Source: Trichosphaerium sp. ATCC 40318 (lineage: Eukaryota > Discosea > Flabellinia > Trichosidae). Taken from it: a stretch of 64,000 nucleotides of DNA. The notes below the pieces were generated by a model, which ran no database searches, was not told the DNA's origin, and was given only the letters and a program-made list of their open reading frames with translations. Both the position numbers and the translations under genes were made by a program. Shown here piece after piece: positions 45,482 through 58,013 of the stretch (the first letter of the stretch is position 1; each line of letters opens with the position of its first letter). The DNA lies in the NCBI GenBank assembly GCA_038496445.1, contig JALMLS010000376.1, forward strand, positions 620,001 to 684,000, read 5' to 3'.

Positions 45482-48400
45482 ATGAGAGCGCTTGCAGTAT
45501 TTTTGGTGGCTCTGTTATCAGTTTGCGTTGCGGTTGACTATGTTGAAGAGTTTTTGAAGATACCTGATGTTACGTTACTCAGAAACTACTCAGACGAGAT
45601 GTCTGTCGATCCTCACCTACATGGAACGCCAGAAAACTTTGCCGTTGCAGAATACTTAGTAAAGCAGGTAAAAACGCATTAAAGTGTTTCCTTACCACTC
45701 GTAATACGTTAGTAACGCCTTTTCTCCCAGTTTACGCTTTATGACATCCCAGCAACTATCGAAACTTTTGAGACAGTAACAACGTTTCCTATTGAACGAA
45801 GTGTAGAAATGCTAGCGCCTTTCAGGTATTTGGAATGTTTTCAGTGATGATCTCGCTTACTTTTGGATAGTTTCAAGGCATCTATGGAGGAACCTTATAT
45901 CCCCAGTGATCCTTACAGTAACAACACAAAGTAAGTTCTTAAAAAGCTCTTATTGTTTCCCACGTTTTTTTGACAAAACATCAACCCTTACACTATTGAC
46001 AATTTTTACAGAGCTGTGCCTACTTATTTAGGATTCGGCGGTAATGGGCAAGCCAGTGGCGCATTAGTGTACGTTAATTTCGGTACATACGAAGATTTTG
46101 AGACGTTGAAAGTACGTTATCTGGGTTTTCTAAAAAGCGCTAAAAATGCTTGTGTAGGAACTTGGTGTCGACTTAAACGGCAAGATACTAATCGCAAGAT
46201 ACGGCGCTGTTTTCCGTGGTATTAAACCAATGCTTGCTGAACTCAATGGCGCTGCCGTACGCTCACATTCTTTGTTTTATTAGTGTAATAAAAAGGTTCG
46301 TAGGGTATGCTAATATACTCTGATCCAGCCCAGGATGGGTAAGTACTGTTTTACCTTTTTTATCATGTGATCAAATCCATAAGCAACTTTTCTCACTTGT
46401 TTTAGCTTTGCTGTTGCTCCAGAGTTTCCAGACGGCCCATCAAGACCTGAATTTGGTATGTAAGGCGGAAAGGTTCAGGGGTGGGAAAAGTCGTTTTGAA
46501 CGTGAGCTAACTTTTGCTTTAGGTGTTCAAAGAGGTTCTACTTTATACATACAAATATGCCCTGGTGATCCTAGACGTGTTGATATGTGTCTCAGCAATG
46601 CAAACGGCAGTTACGTCGGTAAATTAACACCTTCTATTCCAGTATTGCCCTTGAGGTACGGCAAATCACGTGATCGTTTGTAAATCACATGTCTTGCTGA
46701 TTTTTTGTTTCAACTAGTTGGGGAGATGCAAAGCCTTTGTTAGAGAATATTGGCGGTATGGATGTACCGGAAGGATGGGCAGTACGTCACAGAGAGGAAC
46801 TGAATATAGCAGTACTTAAAAAAAATGTTAGGGTGCTTTAAATATAACGTATAAAATTGGCGGTGTAGACGCCATCGTAAATATGAGCGTAAATCTGAAC
46901 TATACAGTTGTGACAGGGTAAGAATTGTTTTTTTTGATTTGGCACTTTTAACACTATGTAGACACAATGTAATAGCAAAGATCACTGGCGATGTAGAACC
47001 TGAAAAGTAAGCAAGCTAACTTTATACAATCATAACTAACTATGTCAAAAGGATTGTGCATGCAGGCGCTCACTATGGTAACTCGTCATACGCTTTTTTT
47101 TGTTGTTGTTGACGTTTAATAATTAGACGCTTGGGTATATGGTACTTCAGACGATGTCAGTGGTGTTGCTGCAATACTAGAGACAGCTAGAGGATACTCT
47201 GAATTAATGGCTCAAGGTTGGAAACCAAGAAGAGTGCGCACAACAAGCTTAGTTTCTCTACTTAAAATGGTATAGAGTATTTGGCTTCATGCATGGGATG
47301 GAGAAGAGCAAGGACTTATTGGTTCTACAATGTGGGCTGAAGCAAATGCTGATATCCTCATTAAAAACTCTGTCTGTTACTTAAACGCAGGTTAGTTTCC
47401 TACAAGATTTTTTCTTACACTCATATCTTACATAGATTCTGGTGTGAGTGGAGGTAATTTCGGAGCTGCTGCTACGCCTTCTCTTGCAAGTTTGGTCAGA
47501 GAAATCGCTGGAATCGTCCCTTACCCAGGTAAGAAGAAAGAAAATAGTAATACGGCTGACGAAGATAACACTGCTAAAAGGTGACACAAGCAAGACTATT
47601 CTTGATGTATGGGGTGGAAAAGTTGATGTTCTGGGTTCTGGAAGCGATTTCACAGTATTCTTAGATCACTTGGGTATACCTGGTATGAACACTGGATTTG
47701 GTGGCTCAAATGGAGCGTATCACTCAATTTATGATGATCCTATCTGGATGGCTGAATTCGCGTACACAATTTATACCATGTCACGACTTACTTATTTCTA
47801 TTTTAGTGACCCTGGATACTTATTTCATAAAGGACTTACCCAAATATTTGGCGCTATTATCATGCGTGTAGCAGATGACGAGATGCTTCCTTTTGAGTTC
47901 ACTGAATATGCAGAAGAGCTCAAAAAGTATGCAACCGAGAAATTTCCTAAATATTGTACTTACTTCTTTATAGCTACATAGGCGAATTGGAGATCATACT
48001 TGGAAAGTACAACGCTACAGACTTAGTTGATTTGGAACCTATCAGAAACGCTACTGATCAGTTTTCACTCAGCGCTAACACCTTTGTTGAAATTACACCA
48101 AACAGAACATTGGGTCAGGTCAGAAGAATACAGAGTGTTTTGCTCATAAACCTCACTCCTTAATTTAGATTAATGACGCTATGCAATATCTAGAACGTCA
48201 GTTCATTGTAGAAGAAGGATTGCCAAGTAGAACGTGGTACAAACACATCCTACAAGTGCGAAGCAACTTCCTTCAAAAAAAGTTTTCTAGCAGCTAACCA
48301 ATGCCTTTAGGCGCCTGGATTTTACATTGGTTACGGCGCTGAAAACTTCCCTGGCGTTACAGACGCTGTTAGAGATGGAGATATTGACCTAGCAAATGCT

Positions 48401-48669
48401 CAAGTGACAGTCATTGGTACAACTATTCACAAGGCAGCAAAGGCGTTAGGCAAGTTTATATTTTCTTTCCCATTCTGAGTAATTTTTTGGTAATTTACAC
48501 TGAACTTTTAGAAGTTGCCGAACTTGGCCCTCAGCCCGACGAGCCAGAGAAAGACTTGCTATGGCTATGGATTCTCGTTGCTGTCATTGGTAGTATCATT
48601 GTAGTTGCTATCATGGCGTTCGTTGTTTATCGTATATGCTCACATAAGACATACGAACAAGTCCAGTAG
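45482..48669 (+). CDS. Glutamate carboxypeptidase II-like M28B metallopeptidase
   Basis: A signal peptide (MRALAVFLVALLSVCVAVDY) is followed by PDVTLLRNYSDEMSVDPHLH-GTPENF, a PA-type domain (GALVYVNFGTYEDFETLKEL, GKILIARYGAVFRGIKP), and the M28 catalytic core: HAGAHYDAWVYGTSDDVSG, then LHAWDGEEQGLIGS and GSNGAYHSIYDD. These give His, Asp, the Glu-Glu pair and the last His of the two-zinc site. A dimerisation-like region follows. The C-terminus has one transmembrane helix (LLWLWILVAVIGSIIVVAIM) and a short tail. Animal GCPII has its anchor at the N-terminus, so topology here is reversed (type I). The substrate (peptides or folate poly-Glu) is not deducible. About 17 exons. Confidence 0.9.
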
Positions 48670-49064
48670 TACCAACGCTAAACTTCTTTCAGTAAATCTT
48701 TGTTTTGAACTTCGGTTTTTTTTTGTACAGACACGAAAAGTTAGCGAAACTCGCTGTCACTGCGCTACACTAGAGTCATTATAGTGCTATGCTATAAAAT
48801 TACGCCGCATTGATGTAAAATACTTCAAAGAACATTTTTCTTCTCTTCTAACCACGTGGTATTATTTACAATGCGAAAACAGTAATTTTTTTGCGTTCTG
48901 TGGATTGGGGAAATAAGGGAAGGGTTAAAAAAAAACGAGTCATTTTTTGTTGTACAATGTTATGTTATTTATACATTTAATAAGTTACAGCTTTACAGGG
49001 TTTTTGTTTTTTTGGATATTTCTTTTGGTTGTTTTTTGGGGCTTTTGCTTTTACAACCGGTTGT
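48670..49064. other. Convergent intergenic region
   Basis: 395 bp between two converging stops. T- and A-rich with a CACGTG at about 48855. No gene seen. Confidence 0.45.
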
Positions 49065-49585
49065 TTATAATATCTCAACACGTGGATCATAGTTATTCAC
49101 TCGAATAGACAGATATGAACCTTCAGCATTACAGCAGTAAAGTTCAGGTGCTTTTAAGTTTGTTAAGAATGACTGTTGGTAGTCCTCTACGTGTAGTTGT
49201 ACGCGTATATTATGTCCTGGTTGTATGACGGTAAATTCATCAAGCATTCGAAAGCTGACGTCGACTTTATAAAATCTATTTCCTTGGTCTAATAAAGCAA
49301 CGCATGGGCTATCTGTGAGATCTTATATACACCAGTAGCTGTATTATAGTCCAGTAGACGCATAGTTATAAGTGTTTGTGGATGGGAACTTGCAACGTAA
49401 AAGCTGCCAGTTATGTTTGGATCTATTTGTAGAGATGCTTTAAATTGTGGGCTCTCTAGTGCTACTACCTCCTGTGATGTTTGTTTATGTTCTTGATATG
49501 CTGATGAAATTGAATGATCAAACGACGAAAAGTTTTCAAAATCCATTGTTGTATTGTCTGAATCAGTACTGTAGTCAGAGAACAT
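49065..49585 (-). CDS. Unrecognised small acidic/beta-rich protein
   Basis: Two exons (GT at the GTGTATAT site, AG at CTTTATTAG) give about 158 residues: MFSDYSTDSDNTTMDFENFS, a Ser/Asp-rich front, then SFYVASSHPQTLITMRLLDY, then after the join NRFYKVDVSFRMLDEFTVIQ, NIRVQLHVEDYQQSFLTNLK and the end NNYDPRVEIL. The alternating strands suggest a beta-sandwich. No family recognised. The in-frame join across the intron supports it as a real gene. Confidence 0.6.
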
Positions 49586-50222
49586 AGTTTAAATAGTTAT
49601 TTTTAACGTTTTACTGTGCGGACGAGTTGTGCGTTCAGTGTTTGTCAACTGATTAAGGTTTTTTTTGCGAGATTTCTGAAAAATACAAAAATTCACAACA
49701 ACTGGTCACAATGCGTGTTTTTCACAGAATACACAACTTTTTATTGCGGTTTTGTTTGTGCGTTTTCGAAGTACTGTTTCAAAACCGTTTCATACATCGA
49801 TATAGGTGCAACTTTGTAACTTGACGTTCCATCAGAACGGAGAATGTTGTTCACTGATTCAGAGTACTTAAGTAAGCGTTAAGAAACCGACAACCAGATT
49901 GGTAATACGTAATAACTTTGTGTTACCATGTTTATGCGTTTGAAGACATTCTCTTTGCGATGTTACGATTGTGGTGTTGGGAAAGCCAGAGGAATACAAA
50001 GTATTTGAGTGTAGGCATTCTATTAGCGGTTAAGAGTAAGCGCAAATACGTTTCTTCACTATTGGTTGAGAGTGAGTGCCCTCAAAACCGCGTTCAACTT
50101 TTCGTATTCAAACTCAACAAAACTGCCAATGGTTAGCGTATATTAACAATGTCAAAGCGCTACTTAATCGTTTCATGTGAATAAAAGCGAATAAAAGTGA
50201 TTAAATAGAACAATTGCTAAAA
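49586..50222. other. Divergent intergenic region
   Basis: 637 bp between the starts of two divergent genes. Plus-strand frames at 49616-49819 and 49918-50136 have no homology. The region must contain both promoters. Confidence 0.45.
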
Positions 50223-51281
50223 ATGTCTACGAAGAGAAAAGCAGAGGATGAACTTGAACCAGAGGTAGTTAAAAAACCAAAAACTGATCAAGATGTCAAA
50301 GTTGTTGAAACCAGCGATGAAGATAAAAAGAAAGAACCACCTGCTGTTGAAGTTGCTGTTGAAGATGATGACGAGGCGAAAAAACAAGAAGCGACTAAAA
50401 AATTTATCGGTATTGTAAAAGAAGCGCTAGTACCGTTTAAAGACAAGCTCGTCGAAGCTATAAGTACGTTTGAGCGTCTATGGCATTAACAATGCGTTTT
50501 AATCCAACTTAGAGAACGCGGTAAAAAAAATCCCAAAGAAAGATGAGTTTGGGCTATTTTTTGAGATACAGAACGAGGGTATGTGCGATGATGAAGACTT
50601 CCCAATTGTTATCCGCACAGATGAAGATCCATCCAAAAATATTCAACTAGATGGTACGCATTACTACAAAGACTTTATGTACCAAATCTTATCTCCATCT
50701 CATTTCTATTGGTTTCTTTCTACGAAACGAACTGATAATTGCGCGACACTCCACGTGCCGAAGAAAAAAGTTACTTTCAGCAAAAAATTGTCAAAAATCA
50801 ACCAGGAAAAAATATCGTCTTATTCTTGATCCCTCAACTAGTCAATGCTTGACCACTGCTTTATCACTGTAAACCCATTATTTTGCTCCCTTTTATTCCA
50901 GAAATCGCATGTGGCGGTCGCTTTTAGACTGACTAACGCTGTAAAAAACAAATGCATGTTTTAATCAGGCTGTAGGCGACAACCTCTTGGAAGATGTTCA
51001 AGGTCCTGTTAGCGCTGAGAAGTACCAAGAACAGATCAACGAGTGGGTTGAGCTAGGTGTGGGAACAATAGAAACATTTGGGGATGTTCTATCAGAGTTT
51101 ATGGGCGAGTGTTGGGCCATCGCTGTTACTGACGAGGTAGATATAAATTGACTATTGGAGGGTTTTTTGTTGACTGATACGGTAGGTTGATTACCCATGT
51201 GGCTGCTTTTTGCATGAAGATGATAAGTACTTTGATTTCAAAGACCAAAAATGGGTGACTGACTGGAATGGCTTGTATTAA
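50223..51281 (+). CDS. Unrecognised acidic nuclear-type protein
   Basis: The start MSTKRKAEDELEPEVVKKPK looks like a nuclear-localisation segment and is followed by an acidic run (EVAVEDDDEAKKQEATKKF). Later exons read VKKIPKKDEFGLFFEIQNEG, FPIVIRTDEDPSKNIQLDG, VSAEKYQEQINEWVELGVGT, IETFGDVLSEFMGECWAIAV and the C-terminal KYFDFKDQKWVTDWNGLY. The middle exon(s) between 50655 and 50965 are not resolved. The charged front is like histone chaperones, but no NAP/SET domain was seen. Family unknown. Confidence 0.55.
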
Positions 51282-51480
51282 GCTTTAATATTAATAGTGT
51301 GGCTTGGATTAAGTTTTTCAATAAATAAATAGTTTCAAAAAGATTCGTCATTTTGCACGCAGTGAATATGTTTTTGAACACGTTGTGGCGCTGAATAACT
51401 TCAAAAGATAGATATAGTTACAAAAATAGCGTCACGTGCGGTCAATAATCATTTCCAGGTTGGCCAAAAGTTAAAAGCGC

Positions 51481-54474
51481 ATGGAAATTGTCGATTATGT
51501 AATAGTGGCGGTTTATTTGTTAGCAATAGTGATCGTGGGCGTTCTTCCTTCAATCTTGGCCCGAAATAAGCTTAAAACCATTGAAGGATTCTTTTTAGGC
51601 AATAAAAAACTTCCATGGTGGGCGCTAGGCATCTCTGGCACGTTGATCTCAAGAGAAAAGAAATTCTCAACGAAAATTTTACAAACTGTTTTTAGGTCTT
51701 GCTTCGAACTTTGATATAGCTGGTACGGCGATCATATCAAGCCTTGTATTTTCTCTTGGTGTACAAGGGTTTTTTGTCGAATTCAGAGGAGGAGTGGTTC
51801 TTTCAATGGCTATTATGATGGTATTCGGTACTCGTCACGTGACAAAGCTTTTTTGTTTGTATCTTCCTCAGTTATGATTTAAAATACGTAAGTCCTGACG
51901 TTCTTTTGCAGGAAAATGGACCAGAAGATCTAACGTTATGACAACTGCAGAGGTAATAAAGCACTATGTATCGGGGTAGCTAAATATCAAGCTTTAAAGT
52001 GGATGAAGATAAGGTTTGGTACTGGCCTTGCAGGAAAGTCTGCGAGAATAATGAACGCCGTCTCAAACATTTTCGGTACTATCCTCAATGTTACATACTT
52101 TGCTATTGGTTCCGGAAAGGTACAGTTACCAACATTGGTACTTACAGCTGAGAGTAAACCAATTTAGTTCATTTCCGAGTTTGTTCCATTTGACTCTTGG
52201 CTCAACATCAAAGAACAAAAATACAGAGGTTGGCATGCTTTTTGAAACAGATGAAAACCTGTATGCTAACGGTAATTTAAAGACATACTATCTGGAATGG
52301 CCATAACAATATTCGCTCTAATTTACACTGTAATAAGCGGCTTTCAAGGTAAACCCTCAGGATCCTCAGAGGGGACTAAACAGCTTATAGGCGTTGTATG
52401 GACGGACGTTTTCCAAGGTGGTCTTGTGTTATGTACTGGTTTATCCTTCTGTATTTGGGCGCTGGTACTCCTTTGGTTTAATGAACTGTATTGATAAGAT
52501 ATAACTAAGGTTAAAATGGATGTTCCAGATATTATCATAGTTTCACTACCAGGCAAAGATTCTGGAAAATTTGTGAATAGGACATTATCATACAGCACAT
52601 GGAGTACTGTTGTTAGTTTACTTTTTTTATTTTTGTTGCATATGTTTGATAACATTAATTGTATAGACGCCTGCTTGGGATCTAGAATTACCTGAATCCC
52701 AGTATAGTGTATTTAACTTATTGGCTTTATCGATGATGATTTATTTAGTAAGAGTTTTTCTTGAAGGAACAGCAGGTAAAACATTTCGATAAATTAATGT
52801 GTGTACATAAAAATTAACAAAATTTCTTTTCGGTTTTCAGGTCCTGGAGGTTACGGAGCTCAGAGGTATTTTATAGGTTTGCAGTGTTTATTTCTGTTGT
52901 ATTAATGGCATATGATGATAGATATCTTGCTTGCAAGTCGGACAAGGAGACAGTAAAGATGTCATTATTTTGGGTTATTTTATTATCACTTAGATGGCCT
53001 TTTGTAGCTGCTATATGCGTTCTTGGATTGACTTATAATAAGGATGTTTTCATATCAGATCCAGAGCGAGTAGTTCCGGTAGTACTCGATCACATGACTC
53101 CAGCAGGACTACGAGGGTACAACCCACACAAAAAGTTTATTTTTTGTATTTTTCGAACTTTTCTCCCGTGCATTTCGTGGCAGATGACCAGTAGCATAAG
53201 CTTCCTTGATGTTGGTGTACTATTATCCTGTGTTGCTTCAACATCTGCGACGAAATTCAGGGATACAGTAGTGCTAAATATTGATTTTATTAGGTTTTTG
53301 GTTGCTGGATTTATCGCTGCTGGAATGTCAACTTTTGACAGTACCATCAATGCAGGAGCTGCATACTATGTTCGGGATATTTACCAAGCTTTTATAAATC
53401 CTTCAGCATCTCAGACTACGCTTCTTATACATAGTCGACTGTCTTCTCTTTTGATGGCCATTGTTGGTCTGGTACGTTTTACAGAATAGTTTGAAAAAAA
53501 TACTCATTCTCTCGTGTTTGCATAGGCCGCCTGCTTCCTTTTTGATAATATAAACGATGTATGGGCTTTCTTAACAGTGGCTCTTGGAACAGCCCAGTTT
53601 GTTCCTGTACTGGCCAGATGGCTCTATTGGAGAATAAACGGTAAACAGATAACGAAGTAAAACTGTTAATATTAAATTAGGATGGGGATTTGCTGTTGGT
53701 ACATGTGGTGGTTTGGTAGCAGTCATAATACAAAGATTTGCATTCAAACCTATTCCAGACTATGTCACATTCTTATGGGTGTGTCTAACAATCCCACGTG
53801 ATTTATTTTTAACTGGCGTACTAGAACTTTGTTATTTCATTCATCTTCTTGATTTTGGGGAGTATCTTCACACCAGCAACAGACCCTAAAGTGCTTTATG
53901 ACGTACTCAACCAATAATCATTCATTTGATACTAACACTATTCTCTAGTTTTACAAGCTCACTAGACCACCTGGGTTCTGGGGACCACAAAAAGCGAGGT
54001 TAACAGCTGAGACTGTTAAGGTACTGTAGTTTTTTTTTCGTTTTATTTTAATTATTCTTGTCAAGGCAATACATAAAGAGAACAGAAGAGATATGCTCAC
54101 AGCTTTCGGAATAGCATGGCCATTTCAAATATTCCTCTTTCTAGGTTTAATGTCATTAATCATAAACAGTACTGCCACAACGTTTTACCGCCTAAGTTAA
54201 TTTTGTTTAAATAGGATTCATTGAATTTGGAGTTCTGTTGGCTCTCTTTGTTGTCTTTTCTTTGTTGCTCTATTTCATTTGGTGGCGATTCATTGACGAG
54301 ACTGTGGATATTGATGAAGTATTCCCTGATGATGAAAGTGTTTTAGAGGTACAAAAAAAAGTATCACGTTTTTTTTGTTTTACCATTAGTAATCAAAAAT
54401 TTTTGTCTAAGGGAGAAATTATGACTGTATCCACAAATTACGTTGATGAGGAGGTAAAGCTATTAAACCAATAA
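51481..54474 (+). CDS. Sodium/solute symporter (SSF/SLC5-type)
   Basis: The first helix is MEIVDYVIVAVYLLAIVIVG, followed by EGFFLGNKKLPWWALGISGT and LASNFDIAGTAIISSLVFSL, the start pattern of the SSF family. Other marks are FRGGVVLSMAIMM, KIRFGTGLAGKSARIMNAVS, TVISGFQ-GVVWTDVFQGGLV, and FLVAGFIAAGMSTFDSTINA with the family's small-residue TM8 motif (SNxNS/T-like). About 12-13 helices in 15 or so exons. SSF proteins couple Na+ to uptake of sugars, amino acids, choline or similar; the substrate cannot be read. The C-terminus is uncertain: a further exon after CCTACAG may extend the CDS to about 54559. One 42-bp intron is in frame and stop-free, so retention would still give protein. Confidence 0.85.
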
Positions 54475-54824
54475 AATAAAATAAAAACAATCTTTGACAA
54501 GCGTTTAAATTAAATACCTACAGCGAAGTATCAAGCCCTGTGCAATCTCTAAATTCTAATATTCAGTACTACTGGACCACAAGTGATTTTATGCAACAAC
54601 ACAATTATTTTACAGTCCTCAACTCTTTGAATATATAGACAATATACTGTGTATTACACAGTATATTTTCAAGCAATAGTTGAGGTATTATAGCAACACA
54701 GTTTCAAAGAAACTGATTTGGACTAAAACTCGAGTTTTGACAACCAAAAACCTTTCTTTGGAACAATCGAGACTGTATTTTGACTTGTAGAATTCGTATT
54801 GATCGTTAAACGGTTGTGTTACGC
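54475..54824. other. Intergenic region rich in palindromes
   Basis: 350 bp upstream of the 2OG dioxygenase. No gene. It holds the nested hairpin at 54617-54685 and a perfect 14-bp palindrome AAAACTCGAGTTTT at 54725-54738. Confidence 0.6.
54617..54685. repeat. Nested inverted repeat (hairpin)
   Basis: Inner arms AATATACTGTGTA and TACACAGTATATT are perfect complements with a single T between them (54641-54667). Outer arms CCTCAACT (54617-54624) and AGTTGAGG (54678-54685) pair around it. It could be a transcription terminator/3' end structure for the symporter gene, a regulatory site for the dioxygenase 140 bp downstream, or the remnant of a small inverted-repeat element. Confidence 0.75.
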
Positions 54825-56150
54825 ATGGCTATGTCAAGTGCATGTACGTTAGGGGTATTTATGGTTATAGCGATGGTTTTTGGTGTGCTCCTGTCATCTA
54901 GCGCTAGACTTTACATGGATAACGTCAGGCTCATTAAACAGCTTAAAAATCAACGCGATAGTTGTTTAAAACCGTATTGGATGATTCCTTCTTCTTCTCT
55001 GATAGAACTTGGTAGTATGTACAGCTACGCAGCTATGAGTACCGCTAAAATACTACGGAGCGAGAAATTAGCAGAGTTTTTCGGCTTAACATCACAAAAA
55101 AGGACAAACAAGTTCCTCTCAAGTGTAGAGATGCTAAGCGTGCCCAAACATGCATCATACTTCACCGCACGGCTATTAGATCGCCTGCATACGTTCGGCA
55201 CAGTTGCTATTCCGTCGGCAGTGCCAAAAGAGATTTGCAAGATTGCTGCAGAAGCTATAGTACAGGCAACGTTTAATCCAACAGTTGAGTTCGGATCTAT
55301 CGGAGAAGCAGAGTACAGGAAGGATATGCCACTTGATTTTGTAGAACCATACACAACAGTTCTTAACGCTAGTTTGAGCGTCGTAGGCGATGCTCTATCA
55401 CAATTTCTAGGCAAAGACGCTAAAATGGTTGAGTTTTCTGCTTTGACGTCGTTTCCAGGAGCAGGAAGCCAAGAGCCTCACGCTGATGCAAAAATGGATA
55501 AGCTATCAGACTTTCATGAATGGGGAAAGTTAGTATCAGGTTTTGTTTATCTTGATGATGTAGATAAGGACATGGCTGCTCTAGATGTTTGGCCAGGAAC
55601 ACATACACATTTCCATTTCACAATGGATGAATTCATAGCTGAAGATCCACCTGTTGAACCAGTGAGAATGGCTGTACCTATGGGTACAATAGTATTATTT
55701 GACTCAAGAATATTTCATAGAGGTTCAGAGAATACTTCACCTAGAGTTCGTCCTACACTGTATTTCTCATTCTTAGAGACATCAAATAGTGCCTTAGCAC
55801 CAGATGGTCCTACGTACTCTATAAAGGAAGCTTATGAGAATACTATTATGAAGGACGTCCTAAAGGGTGATTATCCTGATGTTGTTCAGTTGGAGGGTGA
55901 CTATATGAGTATGAAGGATTGCAAAGAAATATTTGTACAGGCTTGTAAAGATGATGATGGCTCTTTACCAATAGAAGAAGATTGTGCTGAATGTTTAGCT
56001 AATTTAGAAAGAGAATACTTACCTCAAGAGTGTGTAGATATACACACAGAGAAGATATGTAAATTGGGTATTTTTGATGGACGTACTGAGGTAAACTTCT
56101 CATGGGGTACATTTGAGGTTGATAAAGAAGACGAAAAGGAAGAACTTTGA
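54825..56150 (+). CDS. Phytanoyl-CoA-dioxygenase-like 2OG-Fe(II) oxygenase, membrane-anchored
   Basis: A single exon of 441 residues. The N-terminus MAMSSACTLGVFMVIAMVFG then VLLSSSARLYMDNVRL is a signal anchor. The catalytic part has the facial triad: EPHADAKMD (H-x-D) and the distal IFHRGSENTSPRVRPTLYF (His, with Arg for 2-oxoglutarate). GFVYLDDVDKDMAALDVWPG and THTHFHF lie between, in PhyH order. The C-terminus carries a cysteine-rich stretch (DCKEIFVQACKD, CAECLANLE, ECVDIHTEKICK) not usual for PhyH. Location is probably secretory-pathway lumen. The substrate is unknown. It is intronless in an intron-dense region. Confidence 0.85.
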   Translation: MAMSSACTLGVFMVIAMVFGVLLSSSARLYMDNVRLIKQLKNQRDSCLKPYWMIPSSSLIELGSMYSYAAMSTAKILRSEKLAEFFGLTSQKRTNKFLSSVEMLSVPKHASYFTARLLDRLHTFGTVAIPSAVPKEICKIAAEAIVQATFNPTVEFGSIGEAEYRKDMPLDFVEPYTTVLNASLSVVGDALSQFLGKDAKMVEFSALTSFPGAGSQEPHADAKMDKLSDFHEWGKLVSGFVYLDDVDKDMAALDVWPGTHTHFHFTMDEFIAEDPPVEPVRMAVPMGTIVLFDSRIFHRGSENTSPRVRPTLYFSFLETSNSALAPDGPTYSIKEAYENTIMKDVLKGDYPDVVQLEGDYMSMKDCKEIFVQACKDDDGSLPIEEDCAECLANLEREYLPQECVDIHTEKICKLGIFDGRTEVNFSWGTFEVDKEDEKEEL

Positions 56151-56319
56151 CAACATTTTTTATGAAAATAAAAAGAGACAGACGTAAGTGGCATTTGTAT
56201 GACAAATAGTGTCAATACTCGCTAAATCCACTTGCGTCTCTTTTGCTTTTATTTCATTAGAAACGTAAACATAGTAACACTATGCGTCTTTGTTTTTTCT
56301 TGTTGATTTTTTTCTTGGC

Positions 56320-57708
56320 TTAGTACTTTGCGCGTACGTTTGCCTCTGTTAGTTCATCTGCGTCACCAGGTTGAAAGTTACCATGGCAAGGGCAGTGAGA
56401 TAGACAGTAGTCTGCAATATCTATAAAAAAAAATTGAATCAACAAGTTTCCGATGCAAGTCAAACTAATTAAAAATAAAGAGAGATTCCTTACCTTGTCT
56501 GTGTCCTGAGGAGCGTGCCTTGGTCAATGGTTTGACGTAATCACCACACATTGTCACTAATGTGAACTTTGTTGTTGGGTCTACGTACCCTGGTGGTGTA
56601 TATGTAATACTTACCTTAACAAACTTGTCAGAAAGAAAAAAAAAACAATGCTCAAACAATATTCAACAAAATAATCGTACCACAGCGAATTTTACTTGAT
56701 CCTCTTCAAAGAGCTTTTGTAAATCTTCAAAGCCTGTTCCAGTACCAATGAGATCTAATGCATCTCTAGAGGTGTAACCCATAACAGCCCATTGCTTTGC
56801 ACCTGTGCCAACTTCTTTCAAAGCGTCGCCTTTTTTGTTACACAGATAAGCTTGCAGCTAGCTTACGCGGGTATTAACGCACCAATGCTTTCTTCAAAGG
56901 ACACCTTAGACTTCTTCTTGTCACCCACAGCTGCATGAGACCTACTCATACCCTAAGGGGAAAAAAAATGTCAGCTAAACGCTAAAAGCAGTTATTTCGT
57001 ACTTTTGTAGATTTTGACGCTACGCCAGCACTTTGCTGAGCTTGGCTTGTGACCTTTGCAGCTATTTCCTCGTAAGTGAGTTGAGAGCGCGTTGGTGGCT
57101 GAAATTCGGAAGCAATGGCAACTCCTTTGGACTGACTAGAGTTAGCAAACGCTTTTACCTACTGTACCGTCATACCTTAATAAAAGCAAGAATTTCTGGC
57201 CTAAACAAGCGTCAGTGGTTGCATAAACCGTATACAACGTACCTATGGGTAGAACAGCGCGCTTTCATAATACCAGAAGGCACATCAGGCCCAATCCAAG
57301 TGAGAAATACGTATTTGATGGTGTTGTACGCGTCGCCTGCTAATGTTTAGGGCGTGGAGTGTCTACAATGATGTACCTGTAACAACCACTTCTACGATGG
57401 CGTACTTTATGTCAGCATCACCCAAGTTAGACACTAGCTGCGTATAATTAGCCATTAATGAGACACAGCTTGATTTCCTACCTCATCGAAGCCTCCTGAG
57501 CCTTGGCCAGTAAGTTTTATCTCTCCTGTCGTTTTGGTTGCGTATTCGAACAATAACCTTGTTTTATTAGTTATACCTACGCGCATGTACTATTATGGTA
57601 CCAGTTTGTTGGAGATTTATTAAACCGCAACTCATTTAACTGTTTTGCAACGTTTTCTTCATCTAGAACAATAACCTTCGAAGTTGCTTGAGTGCGTGGT
57701 GAGAACAT
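56320..57708 (-). CDS. Protein with two coactosin-type ADF-H domains
   Basis: The first ADF-homology domain is DEENVAKQLNELRFNKSPTN-WLLFEYATKTTGEIKL, GSGGFDELVSNLGDADIKYA, then KYVFLTWIGPDVPSGIMKAR. It is followed by a linker (FQPPTRSQLTYEEIAAKVTS) and a second copy: GDALKEVGTGAKQWAVMGYT, LIGTGTGFEDLQKLFEEDQV, KFTLVTMCGDYVKPLTKARS. Coactosin-like proteins bind F-actin; two domains in tandem would allow bundling or cooperative binding, as an inference. The C-terminus is short (ADYCLSHCPCHGNFQPGDAD) and ends VRAKY. About nine exons; the ATG at 57708 begins MFSPRTQATSKVIV. Confidence 0.85.
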
Positions 57709-58013
57709 CGTTGTGTGTACCAGACAATGACTCTTTACCTTTTTGGGTTAGTTTCTCTATAACCAGGTTAATGTTCCAAACTAGTGCAACGTTACTCAGA
57801 TGAGCGAAACGGATCACTTGTTGGCTGGTCGTAGAGTACATTCCCATAATTACTGTAACCTGCAAAAAATGACAAGTTACAGGGTAACAAGGCGCTTGAT
57901 ATAGAGAATATACAAGAAAGCAACTCAGTGGCATACTTACGTCGATTAAGAACACTTCGACTTAGGCGGTACAATAAGATGGATTTTGTGCACCAATGAC
58001 ACTATTTTAGCGT
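57709..58013. other. Divergent intergenic region
   Basis: 305 bp. Minus-strand frames up to 57974 were considered as an upstream exon of the coactosin gene, but no join gives a conserved extension. Confidence 0.4.
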
